NCBI RefSeq assembly: GCF_002078875.1
Contig: NC_034421.1
Coordinates: 2,853,076 to 2,917,075, forward strand
Length of the DNA: 64,000 nucleotides
Reading direction: 5' to 3'
From: Numida meleagris
Lineage: Eukaryota > Chordata > Aves > Galliformes > Numididae
How positions within the stretch are numbered: position 1 is the first letter of the stretch; each line of letters opens with the position of its first letter. A program made the position numbers and the translations under genes. The notes beneath the pieces are model-generated. The model did no database searches, was not told where the DNA came from, and saw only the letters and a list, made by a program, of their open reading frames with translations. Below are positions 11,081 through 23,181 of the stretch, piece by piece.

Positions 11081-11104
11081 CATGCTCAGCAGCAGCTGAG
11101 CATG
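11081..11104. repeat. 24-base perfect hairpin (10-base arms, AGCA loop)
   Basis: The arms CATGCTCAGC and GCTGAGCATG are exact reverse complements separated by AGCA. The two arms contain MAF-type half-site words (TGCTCAGC and GCTGAGCA) facing each other. No poly-T or tRNA context suggests an RNA gene, and the stem is too short for a miRNA precursor. Confidence 0.8.
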
Positions 11105-11590
11105 GAGAAATACATGTCCAGGAGCCAGCGCTAGCAGAAGCGTGTGTAAATCAAAAGGAAGGGAAAAACAGTTTCTCTTCTTCCTCCGGCACCGTCTCAG
11201 CATCCTTGGCCATAAAGTCATGTATTGCACCAACAGTCACCCACGTGGACATACTGTACTGTCCTTATGGCCGCCCGGCAGGGCAGTGCCCATGGGCAGG
11301 AGACCTCCTCCGCAGCCAGCGATTCACTGTCACCGCTGTTTGCTTTGCTGGGCTGCATTGGGCATGCTTGCACAGCAGCTACAATTTCTTTAGAGAGGCT
11401 CGACACTTGTTAACGAGGCACTTCAGCTGAGGGAAGAAGGCGGTGTGGGCTTGTTTAGGCCTTACTCTGTGAGCTGGGTGACATCTCCTAAAGATCCAGC
11501 ACCAGCTCTCCACTATCCCACTTGGAAATGGGGTGGAGGGGGACTGCAATCCCAGCAGGCTGATGGGAGATCAGTGCCCGCACGTACTGC

Positions 11591-11630
11591 TGCCACTGGA
11601 GGCTGGCTGCATCCTGACCACCAGGAGGGC
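11591..11630 (+). promoter_or_regulatory. Tandem CTCF-like sites
   Basis: CCACCAGGAGGGC at 11618-11630 matches the CTCF core closely in forward orientation. A weaker similar word, CCACTGGAGGC, lies about 25 bases before it (from about 11593). CTCF sites often anchor chromatin loops. Occupancy is inference only. Confidence 0.3.
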
Positions 11631-11639
11631 TGCACTGTT

Positions 11640-14240
11640 ACTGGCCCTGCCTCCCTTCCCCCATTTAGCAGATGCTATCAGTGGAAGTACTGCTCCTTGA
11701 CTTGCAGTAAAGTAATTATTTATCACAGTGCTCTCTCAGGCCAAGTCCTCTGCAGGTAGCTGTGTGCTGTCCCCTGACCTGTGTGTAACCATGCTGCGAT
11801 TCAGGGGTAAGCGATAGCTGCAGAGATGCTGTTTGTCACTAGAGAAGGGCCAAGCACTGGGGTGTGTGGGGGGTGACCTTGGTTTTGCAATGTAAATAAA
11901 ATCCTGGGGTTTTGTCAGTGCTTTAGGTGTAGGATTCTCTGCTTCTAGAAACAGTTCTGAGCGCTTGAGAACTCTTTGGAGGAACTGCAATATTGAGATT
12001 GTAGAGGAGAGTGATTCCAGGAGAGGGGGGATCAGGAATGTGGTATGAATAGCATCTGTGCCCCAGAGATGATGGCTCCATTCAGGGCTTATTAGGCTTT
12101 CTCGTTGTCGTTGCAAACAGATCTCTTTGGCTGTTTATTCATCTTCTTTTTCATTCCCAGCTAAAGCTAGGTCAGTGTACAGAGCTGCATAGGAGATGCC
12201 CGTATCAGGATTCACACGCATGCTTGTTTTCTGCAGAGGTGCGCACAGGTGTGAACATACTGGAAAACGAGGCTTTCCCCTCCACTGCCATTGTGGGCAC
12301 CTTAACCTGTTGTCTGTGACTCAAACCCTCCCAGGGGAGAGAGCTCTCTTCCAAGATCTTTTCAAACAGCAGACACTTCACAGCCACCCAGCAGAAGCTG
12401 GATGGAAAGGAAGAGAGCCCTCGTCTGTCTCTGCTGGTAGCGTGGACCTGAAGGTAGCAGGCTGAAATGCCACTGATGCTCTCATCACCTCACCGCCTTC
12501 GGGAACAGCCATAGTGGGATGTCACGTGTGCAGGTTCTGGGACTTCTTTTGATTCATCATCGCGATACATCTTACGATTAAAAAAATAACATATAAGATG
12601 GTTGTGGTTGGAGCTATCCCTTTTGGCTGGGTGAATCGGTCATTTCTCACAGAAGCAAAGGCGGAATGAAGTCCAGGAGGGACTGCCATACAATTGTGCA
12701 GAGCAAGCTGCCTGGGTGAAGGTGGGCTCCCCCCATCCCTGTGCTAGTGCTGCCTTCCAGTTTGGTATTTTTCCTCTCTGTTTTGAAAGTCCAAGAGCTG
12801 CAGAGATCCTGATGTTGGAGAGCAGCTGCCAGCGTGCGCCGTTCCTCTGGAAAAAGGGATCTATCAAAACGGTTCCTTTTTGTCATGCTCTAATTTTGCC
12901 ACTGTTGGTTTATTTTTGTTTTTTTTCTGGCTTCTTTTTTTCCTACTGTATTCTTAAAACTTCCCTTTCAGGGCTTAACAGCTTAACCATTTCAAAGTCA
13001 TGCCAAGCGGAAATGTAGCATACGATTTTCTCACTAAACATTGTGCTGATCTCTCAAATGTATTCTGGATTTGTATAAAAGCTGCAAAAAAACTGGGCTG
13101 GAAGAGGGTGAGAATTAGCACTCAGCTGTGGATCCAGGTCTTTGCAGGCTTAGGAAAGCTCTGAGTAAGCAAACTGTGCTCCTTGCCACCTTGCTCTGCA
13201 GTGTTGGCATGGTACAGTGTTGGAGTAGATGTGTGCTGGAGCAGATCTCCATCCTGAGAATGGGGCAGTGTTTAAACTGCCCTTAAATGGAGGTCTTGGT
13301 TCTGGCTGTTGGTCCCTGGGATCTGATTCATGCTCCAGGCTCTGCTGCCAGGTCCCTCTCTGGGTTTCAACCTCTTGGTCCTCCCTCTGTTTTCCAAAGA
13401 CTAATTGTACCCTAAACAACCTATTTTCAAAAGATGGATTCTTTGTGACTCTCTCCATAAAATACCTGGTTTTCCTCCATTTTGCCAAGTAAAACACAAA
13501 GAAGTGATTCACCACCGATGCCATCAGGCCAGACCTGGCAAGAAAACGCTGCTTCTGGCATGTGAGAGATGCTTTGCCCTTCTGACACCATGAGTCCGTG
13601 CTGGGGCTGTTGGCTCTGCTCTGCTCATCCTGCTGAGATGCAGACACCTGGTGCAGAAGCAGCCCCACTCCCGGCTCAACTCCTGTGCAGAAGGAGAACC
13701 CAATGGGAGTGCATGCTGCTCTGAGAGCCGAGATGAGTTTTGTATGGTTGTAGGGACAGCCCTACTCATTTGTGAGGGGTCTTCAGTGACTCTTGCTTGG
13801 CCTCGTGCTCCCATCAGGCCGCAAATAGCTGCATTTTCCTTGGGAGGAAGAAGGCAATGAGCATTTCTGGAAACACAGGCTTTTCCTTGCTGTGAAGATG
13901 GCTCATCACTAGCAATGCCTGCTGTGATGGAGACTGCTGTGCAAACTTGGGCTTTTGGGGTGGTGATATGGGAACAGCACTGGGCACAAGAAGACAGCTT
14001 GTTGTTTCAGAGCTGTGAGGTTGGTGCTTGTCCTTCCCAAAGCCATTGGTCATCAAGAGCTGTTTTTCTGCCATCCCTGGCTTTTAATGGTCATTCACAT
14101 TAGAAGAAATCTAATGTTCCTCATTGGCAGAAAATGCCCATGCCTCTGAGCTGGGCTCTGGAGCACAGCACCCTCCATTAGAGATGCTCAGGGCTGGAAT
14201 TTGCTTTATTACAGCGCTGAGGCTTGCAGGGTGAAGCGAG
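11640..14240. other. Non-coding stretch; no gene seen
   Basis: Ordinary mixed sequence with short domain-free frames. An unusual CpG-bearing phrase, TCATCATCGCGATACATC, lies near 12555 followed by an AT-rich run. A T-rich patch is near 12900-12955. No repeat family was recognised. Confidence 0.45.
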
Positions 14241-14244
14241 GGAC

Positions 14245-14345
14245 AGCTCATGATTATTAGAAGCTTTAAAATTCATAATGCTCTTCATAATGCTTAATCA
14301 TTCATTAATAATCAACGTAATACGTGCTGTGTTGTATCTAGATGA
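14245..14345. promoter_or_regulatory. Dense homeodomain-word cluster
   Basis: Within a hundred bases there are at least five TAAT/ATTA words, including a repeated CATAATGCT module (TCATAATGCTCTTCATAATGC) and CATTCATTAATAATCAACG. It is among the most enhancer-like patches in the window. The repeated module may be a pair of equal binding sites. Confidence 0.35.
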
Positions 14346-15359
14346 AGAAATACCCACAGTCCCCAATGCTGGTGCATTTCAGAGCTCCACATTGATGTGA
14401 GCGAGGGGTTCTCCAAATTAGGTCCTGGGGGTTGGGTCAGAGGATCTGGGCAAGGGCTCAGGCAGATTTCTGCAGGTCTCCCCTGAGTAAATCCTGGTGC
14501 AGAAGGCGGGCTGGTTCCTGTGCCCTGGCAGGGCTGTGTGCCTTTGAAGAAGTTCCAAGTCTCCTCTTGTATCAGCAGAGTGTGGCCCCCTGATTGACTT
14601 ATAATGTTCCTGGGTGGAAGGGATGGTATGTGGAGGTCGCTGGGCTGCAGGCAAAGGTGAAGAGCACAGCATAGAGAGAAGCCATGGAATAATAGTCCAT
14701 GGAAGGAGGGTGTGTTCGCTGCTTGCAGGACCTCTGGATGTTTGGTGCTGGAGAAGGGAGGAGAGGGGTTCCCCAGGTCCCCTCCAGAGCAAATCCCTGC
14801 TGGAGAGTGGGCTCAGTGTGTGCAGAGCAATGTGGCGTGGTGCTTTAGGGGTGGTCTGTGCTGGTGGGAGCCGTGAGGAAACAGAGCTGCAAGGAACAGC
14901 GATGAGGAGCACTTTATTGTTCACGTTGTAGGAAATCTCCCTTCTACTTTACTCAGCCTTCCCTCCTTTTCAATTAATAACCATCAGGACCAAGCTACTT
15001 CCCTAGCTCGCGGGGGAACTAAACTAAAGAAACCAGTTGCCGTCATGTTGCTGGAGAGTGTCTGGCTCCACTTGAGTTGTTTTTCCACTATTTGGGTAAA
15101 TAAGTTAAGACACTGAGAAGGGCTGCAGAGATGGTTGGCAGCGTGCTGCATCCCCCAGGAGACCAGGGCAGCGCTGCTCATTGGTGGGAGCGGCCTGAGC
15201 GCGAGGGGTCGGTCCTGCAGTTCTGCAGAGAGAAGGGAAACAAGCGGCCTCTGTTTTAGCACCGGATTCATTGCAAGGAGATGTGCCAAGGATCATTAGT
15301 GCCACAGTCATCATTATCTTTTGCTTGGATTAGTTTTTTTCCATTTTCCTTTTTGACTT

Positions 15360-15381
15360 AAAAAAAAAAAAAAAAAAAAAA
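15360..15381. repeat. Poly-A run (A22)
   Basis: A pure run of 22 A. The 5' flank shows no recognisable retroposon body, so a retroposed origin is not supported. Confidence 0.9.
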
Positions 15382-17860
15382 GGCTTGTTCCTGTTAGATC
15401 AGATACAGACAAAATAATAGCAGTATCACAAAGATTGAGGTCTGCGAGATTAAATTTGAAAGGGAGGAGAAATGAGAACTGTGGCCCTGCTCGCTGGTAC
15501 AGCAGCAGTACAGATAAATTGCTCCGTATGCAGATATCAGGGCAGAAAGAGAAAGGGAGGCTGGGGAGAGATGGCAAGAAAAATAGGAATTAATCAGCAG
15601 ATTCAACCACTGTAATAACGCAGTAAACATGGAAAACTGCATTATATTAGCTCCTCGGCTTCTCATTGTGTATATTAGCCACAAAGCCATCAATAGGTGC
15701 CAGGTGGGTGCAGCACTGCGGGCACTGGAGCTCCCTCCTTGCAGGGAAACACATTTGTGGTGTGAAAGGGAGAAGCTGTTCAAACTGCATAAGAAAGAAG
15801 TGGCTCACGTTGAGCCTGAGAATTGTACTCGGCGCTCAGAAGTTAAAAATGTGCTCTTGGGAGAAGTTCTGGGGCCCTGTTTGTCGCTGATGTCCCAGCA
15901 GCTTGCTGAGCCTTCACTGCCATCACGGGACATTGGCCCAGAGCAGGAGGAAATGGATCTGCTGCATGTTCTTCTAGATTTTAATGGATATGATTTTGTA
16001 CTATTGAACTCAGTTGTTCAATTTCTCACAAGGAATGACAAGTAGCCTATGCCTCTTCTTCCCTTGCGGTCAGGGAAGTAAGCACAGAACATTGTTTGCA
16101 AATGAGTTTCATCCCTCCGGCTCCATGTTCAACTGGGAATGGCTCCGTCCTTGGTCCCTCCCAAAATACCCATTTAGGCCACGTAATGATTCTGACTATC
16201 TCATGCATAGCAGATGAAAGAAGATCCGCAATTTATTTTTAAAGCTTTGAACCAAACACTTGGGCAATCCTAGAAAAAGGGTTTAAAAAAATTACCAACC
16301 TCACGATAACACAAAACTGGAAGAGGCGTAGCCCTAAAACTTCCCAGTAAAACCTCTTTTTCTCTGCACTCTTTCATCAGCAGATCCAACCATGATCAGT
16401 GCATAAACCTACCTTCAACACAGGATGCTGGAGAGATACCAGAGGAGAGCGGCGTGCTCCTGGCTGCGCGGTGAGGAGGGAAGGATGCACCCACAGGTAG
16501 GGGCTGCTGCCGAGCTCTCATCCTCTCTTGCCTGCTTGAATTGAACTAACCCTGTTTGTTGCTTGGATTGGAGGGGGGAAATAAGCTGTTGACTGGAGGG
16601 AAACTTGAGAAGTGATTCTTTAAGCTTGTCTAAAGGCACAGATGTGTTTCTGGGATCTGTCTGGCCAGGCAGATGGTGGCATTTTTTGCTGCGTTTGCTG
16701 TTGGTCTTCATCTGCACTGTGGCATTCTGCCTGAGTCCTCATGCAACGGAGGTAGAGCAGTGCTGGGTGCTCCTGCAGCCAGGACGAGGCAGCTCTGCCT
16801 TCCCTTCCATAGACAAGCGGAGCACACGCTCTGCAATTACTCCTTCCCAGAATCCAGCCCAACCTTGCATGTGAAGTCGCTGCTGAGCTGCCTTTCAGCG
16901 TGGGAGCAGAGCTGGAGGCTCCTACCGGGCTCTCCTAATCCAGCCTTGATCCGTGCACTTCAAACAGGAGCCTTGTTTTAGGGATGTGCTGAGCGCTTGT
17001 CTCCCGCTGGGTTGCTCTTCTGCCAGTACAGACAGCAATGTGCTGAGATAATATTTTATTTTGGGGTAATTTTTGGCTACTGGTCAGCGCTGCGTTGCAG
17101 ATTGACATTTCTCTTGGACACCCGTTGTGCTGGTGGCTTGTATGGTGCCCTGGGTCAGTGGTTTGAGGCAACAACCTGAGCATAGCTTTTCAACCCCTTA
17201 TTCTCTTGGTGTTGACCCCTTCACGTGCAGTGAGTCTTGTTGCCTGCACTCGATGCATTTCCTTCCGTGGCACTGGTCACTCAAATCTGTATTTCTCCAT
17301 CTGCATGCTTGTGTTCATTTCCTGCAGTGATTGCTGGGGACAGGATGGCTCCTGCTGGGGCTGGGGGCTGCCTTCCCCCTGGCATCTTTTTGGAGTTGGT
17401 CATGAGCAAGGGTTGGGGTCCCTGGTGTGCAGCATGGGGAGGAAACCCATGGTGGGACCTGTGCTAGAGCGTGGCTGTGCTGGTGGGTGAGCGGGGAGGG
17501 AGGAGATGTGCCGAGGGCTGGAAGGAGTTGTGGATTTCTCTGTTCAGATGGGTTTTTCATGCATGTTTTATCAGTGCCAAGGTTTCCTTGTCTGTGGGAA
17601 GGGCTGGGTACCTTGGAGAAGGAGCACAGATTGTGTTGAGAGCGCTGAGGTCTCCTGGAGTGACGCTGGGTCCTGCCTGGAGCTGAAGTAGTAGCACGGG
17701 TTCTTCTCCATGTGCTTTCCAGTCTCAGAGATGAGGAGGTGAAATGGGGGCTAGGTGGTATAAGAGCAGCACATCCTGCCTGGGGAGCCTGTTTTAGCGC
17801 TGGGAAACATCCAGCAGTGCAGGTTCAGCAGCTCACTCCTTTGGAGCAAGGCGCCTTTTA
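15382..17860. other. Non-coding stretch; no gene seen
   Basis: A frame at 15629-16045 plus (138 codons) has balanced composition but no recognisable domain, signal peptide or flanking splice pattern. It overlaps an AT-rich enhancer-like patch (about 15580-15700). It is not called as a gene. Confidence 0.45.
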
Positions 17861-17861
17861 T

Positions 17862-17960
17862 GTTCCCACTCCCAATTATCCTCTTAATTACTCAATGAAA
17901 TGCCCAATAAAACAAATCACTATAATTTCTATTTTATTCTCTTGTCTATCACGGTTTACT
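17862..17960. promoter_or_regulatory. AT-rich enhancer-like patch
   Basis: CAATTATCCTCTTAATTACTC and CCAATAAAACAAATCAC words lie close together in a sharply AT-rich island. They suggest homeodomain and forkhead/SOX-like sites. Confidence 0.3.
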
Positions 17961-18149
17961 TAAGAGCACAGGATCCATTAAGGAGGCCCTTTCTCATCAG
18001 GGAACGCTTTCCAATAGATCATACTTACTGAACAGCTTTATGTTCCTATCCTGCATCTCACCCTCGCTTCCCATGCCAGCTCACCAATTACCAGGGCCAC
18101 TGGTGCCTGGGAAGCACTGCCTCCTTTGCTGCCCATCCACTGCCCCAGA

Positions 18150-18200
18150 GTCACAGCACTGAGTCTGTGACGTCCTCATGGCAACAGCCCATGATGTCAC
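18150..18200. promoter_or_regulatory. Inverted repeat overlapping CRE-like words
   Basis: GTCACAG (18150-18156) and CTGTGAC (18165-18171) form 7-base arms around an 8-base spacer. The right arm runs into TGACGTCC, a one-mismatch cAMP response element, and a second CRE-like TGATGTCA follows within 30 bases. CREB/ATF binding is plausible. Confidence 0.3.
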
Positions 18201-18909
18201 TCACGGAGATTCCAACTTTGTGGAGCATCCAGGCAGCAGGGCTGAAACTCTAGGGCTCTCACATCTCTTGAGAGAGGGAGGAATTAAAATGCAGGGAAGC
18301 CTTTAAAACTGCTTTAGATTTCCTGGAGGGAGGGAGGGATGGTGACCAGGGGGCTGCAGTGGGCAGTGCCTTCCCCTGCTCCCTCCCACAAATCTGGGGT
18401 TTTGCTTAGGGGGAGCTGAGCCCACAGCCATGGTTGGTATGTGGGGCATCCTTCCCACGTCCCAGGCGGTGCTCTGAACCCAAAGCCAACCTGGGATCCG
18501 CAGCTGCAGCTCTTCCCCAAACCGGTCTCTGCATTGTCTTCAGTGCTTTTTTTAATTCATAGTATAATGAGATGCTGCTCATGCACAGACAGCAAGGGAG
18601 GGAGATTCATGTGCACGCCTTTCTAGCAACAGGAAAATCACCTAAAAATCCAGCTCACGTGGCGGGGTGGCACAAACCACGCGACGCGCTCAGGCCCCAG
18701 AGCTCACCCAGGGAAGCCACCTCGCTGGTATCTCAGTAACTCATTCAGTAGCAAAAGCAAATCAAGCAGGTGGAAGAATCAATCTTTTTATTTTAGTTTT
18801 TCTGAGGTAGGAATAAAAGTGATATTTCAAAGGGCAGCGTGTCTCGGCTGAGCAGCAGTGGGGAGAAGCTGGCACCGCAGAACATACTGTCCTGTCTCCC
18901 AGCTCCTCA

Positions 18910-19140
18910 CACCGTAACTTCTGAGCTGGATTCAATAGAAATAAATGTTTGGTAGTTCCAGTGGTGGCCTTTGGAAATGGAGCTAATGGAACAAGGCAAA
19001 AAAATTGTTACAACGTTCTGACAAGCACTTAAACATTTGTGCCCAGTGGTGGGGAGCTCAGGGCCCACCTGCGGGAAGCGGTGCCCTCTGTTAATGAGGG
19101 AGAGTCCTGCTGCTAATTAAGCAAATGATGCTGAGCTGGC
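18910..19140. promoter_or_regulatory. AT-rich patch with SOX, POU and homeodomain-like words
   Basis: ATTGTTACAACGTT near 19006 is SOX-like, and CTAATTAAGCAAATGATG near 19110 combines homeodomain and POU half-sites. The patch is unbroken by recognised repeats. Confidence 0.25.
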
Positions 19141-20429
19141 TGGCTCTGGTGGCACTGCCCATGCTGGGACGGGAGCATGGCAGGCGGCCAGTTCTTGGAG
19201 AGCCGACGGAGGAGAAGGCAGACTGCTGCCCCGGGATGAGGAGGCTGCGGTGATTAAATAGGATCTGCTGAAATCCTTCCAAAGCGGGCTTAGGAATTAA
19301 GAGCCATCAATGTCACATGGAGGGTCAGTCGCTGCAGGACACCTCCGGCCTCCCCCCGTGCCTCTGTTTAGCCCTTTTTGAGCTCTAGGAAATGTATCCT
19401 TCATTTTGGAGCTCCTTCATTCTGCTGTGGAAAGGTCAAATCTTGGCAAGGAGAGGCACTTGGAAAGAGCAAGGATGTGGCTGTGCACACCAGGACCAGA
19501 GCTGCTTTGAGTTCAGGCCCTGTTAGGAAGATGGCACTGGGACTCCCACCAAGGGAGGGTATTTTTTTTCCCCTCCGCCTTTCTCCTTATTTTCTCAGGC
19601 AGGAAGAGTTGGTTGCAGCAGGGAGACTTTCACACATCATTAGAGCAGACTGTCCAGCTCCACGCGGCCATCAACCCCAATCAGAGCGATTTAAAAGGCT
19701 GCACTTGCTTTAATCATCCAGGGATGCTCCAGCCTGTCAGTGTGAACCCAGGACTCCTGGATGCGGAGGGATGGAGCTGGGGAAATGATGCTGAGATGAG
19801 ACCCGTGGCATTAAAAAAGCAGCACCCCTCACCTGTGTGCTGGCCCCAGGGCAGACCTGGAGGATGAGGTCCTTCATTTACTGTCTCCTCATTTCTCTCC
19901 ATGGAAAAGAGATGGCCATGAACCTATGTCTGCGTGAGCAGCTCTGAGACATGCAGGCAAAAAGCGCCTGCCTGCAAACCAATGGCTGCATCCAGAGCCC
20001 TGTGAGCCACGGAGTGGTGTGAACACAGCCCTGCCGTGCTCGTGCTGTACTTTCCGCACACCAACTACAGCCGTGGCTCCTTCTCTTGGCTTTCTCCTCA
20101 CTCCATGATAGCCCCACATGCTGTGTACATCACACTTGGATGAAGAAAGGACAGACACATGGGAAACATCGCAACTACCCCCATGCAGACTGCAGAACAT
20201 GAATGTCCTCCCCCCAAGCATTCCTGCATCCACAGAGGTGCTTTCATGATGCCCATAGAGATTTTTTTCTAAGAAGGGAAATTATACCCATCCTTCTGCT
20301 GATTTCCAGTCCCCTTCAGGTGTTTTGCTGCAGTCTCACAGGTTCCACCCCAGGGCTGGATAAAACCAACACAGTTCTGCTAATGACCCCCGAGATAGGG
20401 GCAATGTAGAGGCAAAGGCTTGGAGAAGA

Positions 20430-20502
20430 TTTGTCATTGAACTCAAACTAGGGACCTTCTGCTTGTGAAGCAATTAGCTGGTGTTCTGCCCTAACTGCTG
20501 CT
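20430..20502 (-). pseudogene. Degenerate tRNA-Val(CAC)-like sequence, tRNA-derived SINE relic
   Basis: Read on the minus strand, the segment has an A-box-like start, an anticodon-stem region TTGC/GCAG around the loop TTCACAA (anticodon CAC, plus-strand bases 20465-20467), then AAGGTCCCTAGTTTGAG, close to the variable region and T-arm of vertebrate tRNA-Val. The T-loop reads TTTGAGT instead of TTCGAAT, and the T stem and acceptor stem no longer pair. It cannot be a functional tRNA. It is either a decayed tRNA pseudogene or the head of an old tRNA-derived SINE; similar phrases occur in ancient amniote repeats. Confidence 0.45.
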
Positions 20503-20509
20503 CATTAAA

Positions 20510-22080
20510 GATCAGCAGGGCTGAAGGCAGCATGTAAAAGGCAGCCAGGACATCTTTCTGGACTTTGATTTGATCTCTGCCTTTCATGGTCTTCCCCTTT
20601 TGTTCTTGATCATCGGCTTTAAAAGCACATCTTTGACAGGAGGCGACAAAAATCTCCCTTAAGCAGAGGGGTTTTTGGCAACGAGCATTTGCCTTTTGGA
20701 GCTGCCCTCTCTGTTGGGTAAACATGAAACGATCCTCTCTGACTGGAACTGATGCTCTGGAGCCACATTATTCCACCGGGAAGTGGAATTTTCACCCATT
20801 TTCAATGTGGATTATTTTTGTGACTGACTGTAATAGTCTCTTTGGCAGTATTAAGACTTATTATGTCAGGATTTATTTCGGTGTGAAGCGATTGGACATG
20901 CTGCAGTCCTGTAACTTGCCATTGTGTGCTGAAGCCCAAGTGGCCATCTCGTCCCGCTTCCTCCATGGCGGTGATGGAAGCACTCTGCACAGCTGGGCCC
21001 ATCTCCCAAGGCCGGCTGTTGCCCATTGCCTCGTAACTGCTAAAGAACAAACTGAAGGAGTCCAAGTTACTGTGAAAAGCATGGAAAGATCCTGTGGGTC
21101 AAAATCTGTATAGAAAAGCTGCTTAGAAAAGGGAAGAGAGGACCTCAGAAGAGGGTTTGCACCTTTAGAGCAGCAGCGCAAGCACTGGGAACTCCCTGGT
21201 GTTAGCAGCAGAAAACGCAAGTGAGGATTAAATGTGGATTATGCTGCAGTGATGCTGAGACATCTAAGAAAGGGCTTTATTTGTTCTAAAACAAATGACG
21301 TTGCTCTCATGATGAGGCAGTGAAGCAGTAAGTTTATTAGCCACGGTGATGCATTGTGTTGGTACCTCTGGGAGAACTGGAGATATAAATATGGTGGACC
21401 CACTCCTCAAAGCCATGAGTGATGTGGGATTTTGGCAACTACTCCTCGTGCTATACCAGATATCAGAAGAAAGTGTTGACTTCAAACCCTTATAGCTTTA
21501 CCAAGCCAATTAGAAATGAATGGATAACGCTGGCGTTAAACTGGTTGCCATTCTCCCAACTCCATTAACATCATTCACATCATACAGGATGTTTAGTTTG
21601 TGGTGCTCCTGTCTTACTGTGGTGTAGAAAGGATCCAGTTCATGGGTTTGAGCTGTCTGTGCAGGGGCTCCTCTGGTCTATGCAGTCAGTCAGCCTCGAG
21701 GCATTTTTGGTGTTGTACTCACAGCTGAATACCTCCACAGGGCCAGCACCAGCTCAGGTCAAACTTGGATGTGTAGTGATGGATGTTGGGGTGGATTGGC
21801 TAGCTCACACTGACTGAGATGCCTGAGGCATTAGGACTTTGCCCTAAGATCCTGCCATGCTCAGTGTAGGGTGATGGGCAACTGAGCTGAATCTGCAGTC
21901 TGGATCGCCTTCAGGTTAGGAGAAAGAATACATCTGCACCTTGCTGAGCAGACCGGTCTCATTCAATTCCAAGAAGAGCCCCTGTGTGCAGGAAGGGAAT
22001 GTAACACAGGGAGCAAGGCAGCCCCTCTGCCCAACAGGGCTCCCATAGGACCAGCAGCAAGGCCCAGGGGTCAGGAGGAG
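20510..22080. other. Non-coding stretch; no gene seen
   Basis: Ordinary sequence with short domain-free frames. An AT-rich patch near 20790-20890 is mildly enhancer-like. No mobile element was recognised. Confidence 0.45.
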
Positions 22081-22088
22081 CAGGAAGC

Positions 22089-22110
22089 TGTCTGTCTGTC
22101 TATCTGTCCA
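22089..22110. repeat. Short (TGTC) microsatellite
   Basis: About five imperfect copies of a TCTG/TCTA tetranucleotide. Likely polymorphic in length, otherwise unremarkable. Confidence 0.7.
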
Positions 22111-22649
22111 TCCTCTTCTATCACACAAACCCAAGTTAGCCTCAGCTACTTTTGGCCACCCAGTTCTGTTCTCCAGCAAGTGCTGGGCAGCTTGGGAGGT
22201 GACAGGGAGAGGAACGCTCTGTTCAGCAGCTGCACATTCCATTAATTTAATGAGGATTTTTTTTTTTTACTAGGCAGATGGTAAAATAGCTATTTTCTGT
22301 TGTCTAATAAATACCATCAGCAAGGCAGAAAATGTGCAATCTTGCCAAGTCTTTTTCTGATTCCTCGCCCTCCTGTACTGATGCATTCCCTGTTCTCTGC
22401 TGGGAGCCAATGGGGGCGGGTGGTGGGATGGGAGGGAGACGGGATGCGCAAGGCAAGTCCGAAATTGCTGGCGGGACCAGTGCAATAGAACTGCAGCTCT
22501 CCCTGATTGGGCAGAGCCTCTGCGTCCTGCTGGGAGAGCTGCACTCTGGCAGCCTTTGCCGATCCAATTCTCACTTCATCTGATTGCAGTAATAACAACT
22601 CGCACAAATTTCCTGCCTCAACCTGAAATCTTCCAGCTCTGCAATGCAA

Positions 22650-22765
22650 ATAATATAATGTGTGATGAGGAGCGCGATGACAGGGATAATAATAATAATA
22701 GTGATGATGCCTTTATTCAATGAATGAGTGAATCAAGCAAGCAAAAATAAATGGTATTCAGAGCT
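22650..22765. promoter_or_regulatory. AT-rich patch with AAT microsatellite
   Basis: GCAAATAATATAATG is followed by an (AAT)n tract at 22686-22701 and GTGATGATGCC, then an A/T-rich run with repeated AATGAATGAGTGAA words. It is enhancer-like in texture, but the simple repeat makes the call weaker. Confidence 0.25.
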
Positions 22766-23181
22766 TGAAAATCAATAGGAAGAGAAATCGGGAGGAAATG
22801 CAGGGGGAATTGCATTTCTGGGGGAGTGCCATTCTTAGGAGTGGCAGGAAGAAGAGATGAGCAAAGCCCATTGGGGCTGGGCACTCCTTTCCAGGCTCTG
22901 TCATTCCTGGGCTCGCTCCTCTCCTGTGGTTATTGCATTTGCTGAGCTCGCTGCTGCTCTGTGCCTGGTCCTAGGCTCTCTGTGATCTCTTTGCCCCCAC
23001 TTGATTTATGGCTCTCGTGGGCTCTCTGATTGTGTCTAAGCAGTTGGCAGGCTGCAGACCTGACCCAGGGTTGGGTAATAACTTGTCTTTTGTCCCATGC
23101 CCAGGAGGTTGGCCATTAAAAAAAAAGCTCCAGACATCAATTTTCCTCTCCACCGAGGTGGAATTGCAAAATGATGAGATG

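Noticed and set aside
15629..16045. 138-codon frame with balanced composition
   Set aside because: It overlaps an AT-rich enhancer-like patch, has no recognisable family and no splice sites in phase.
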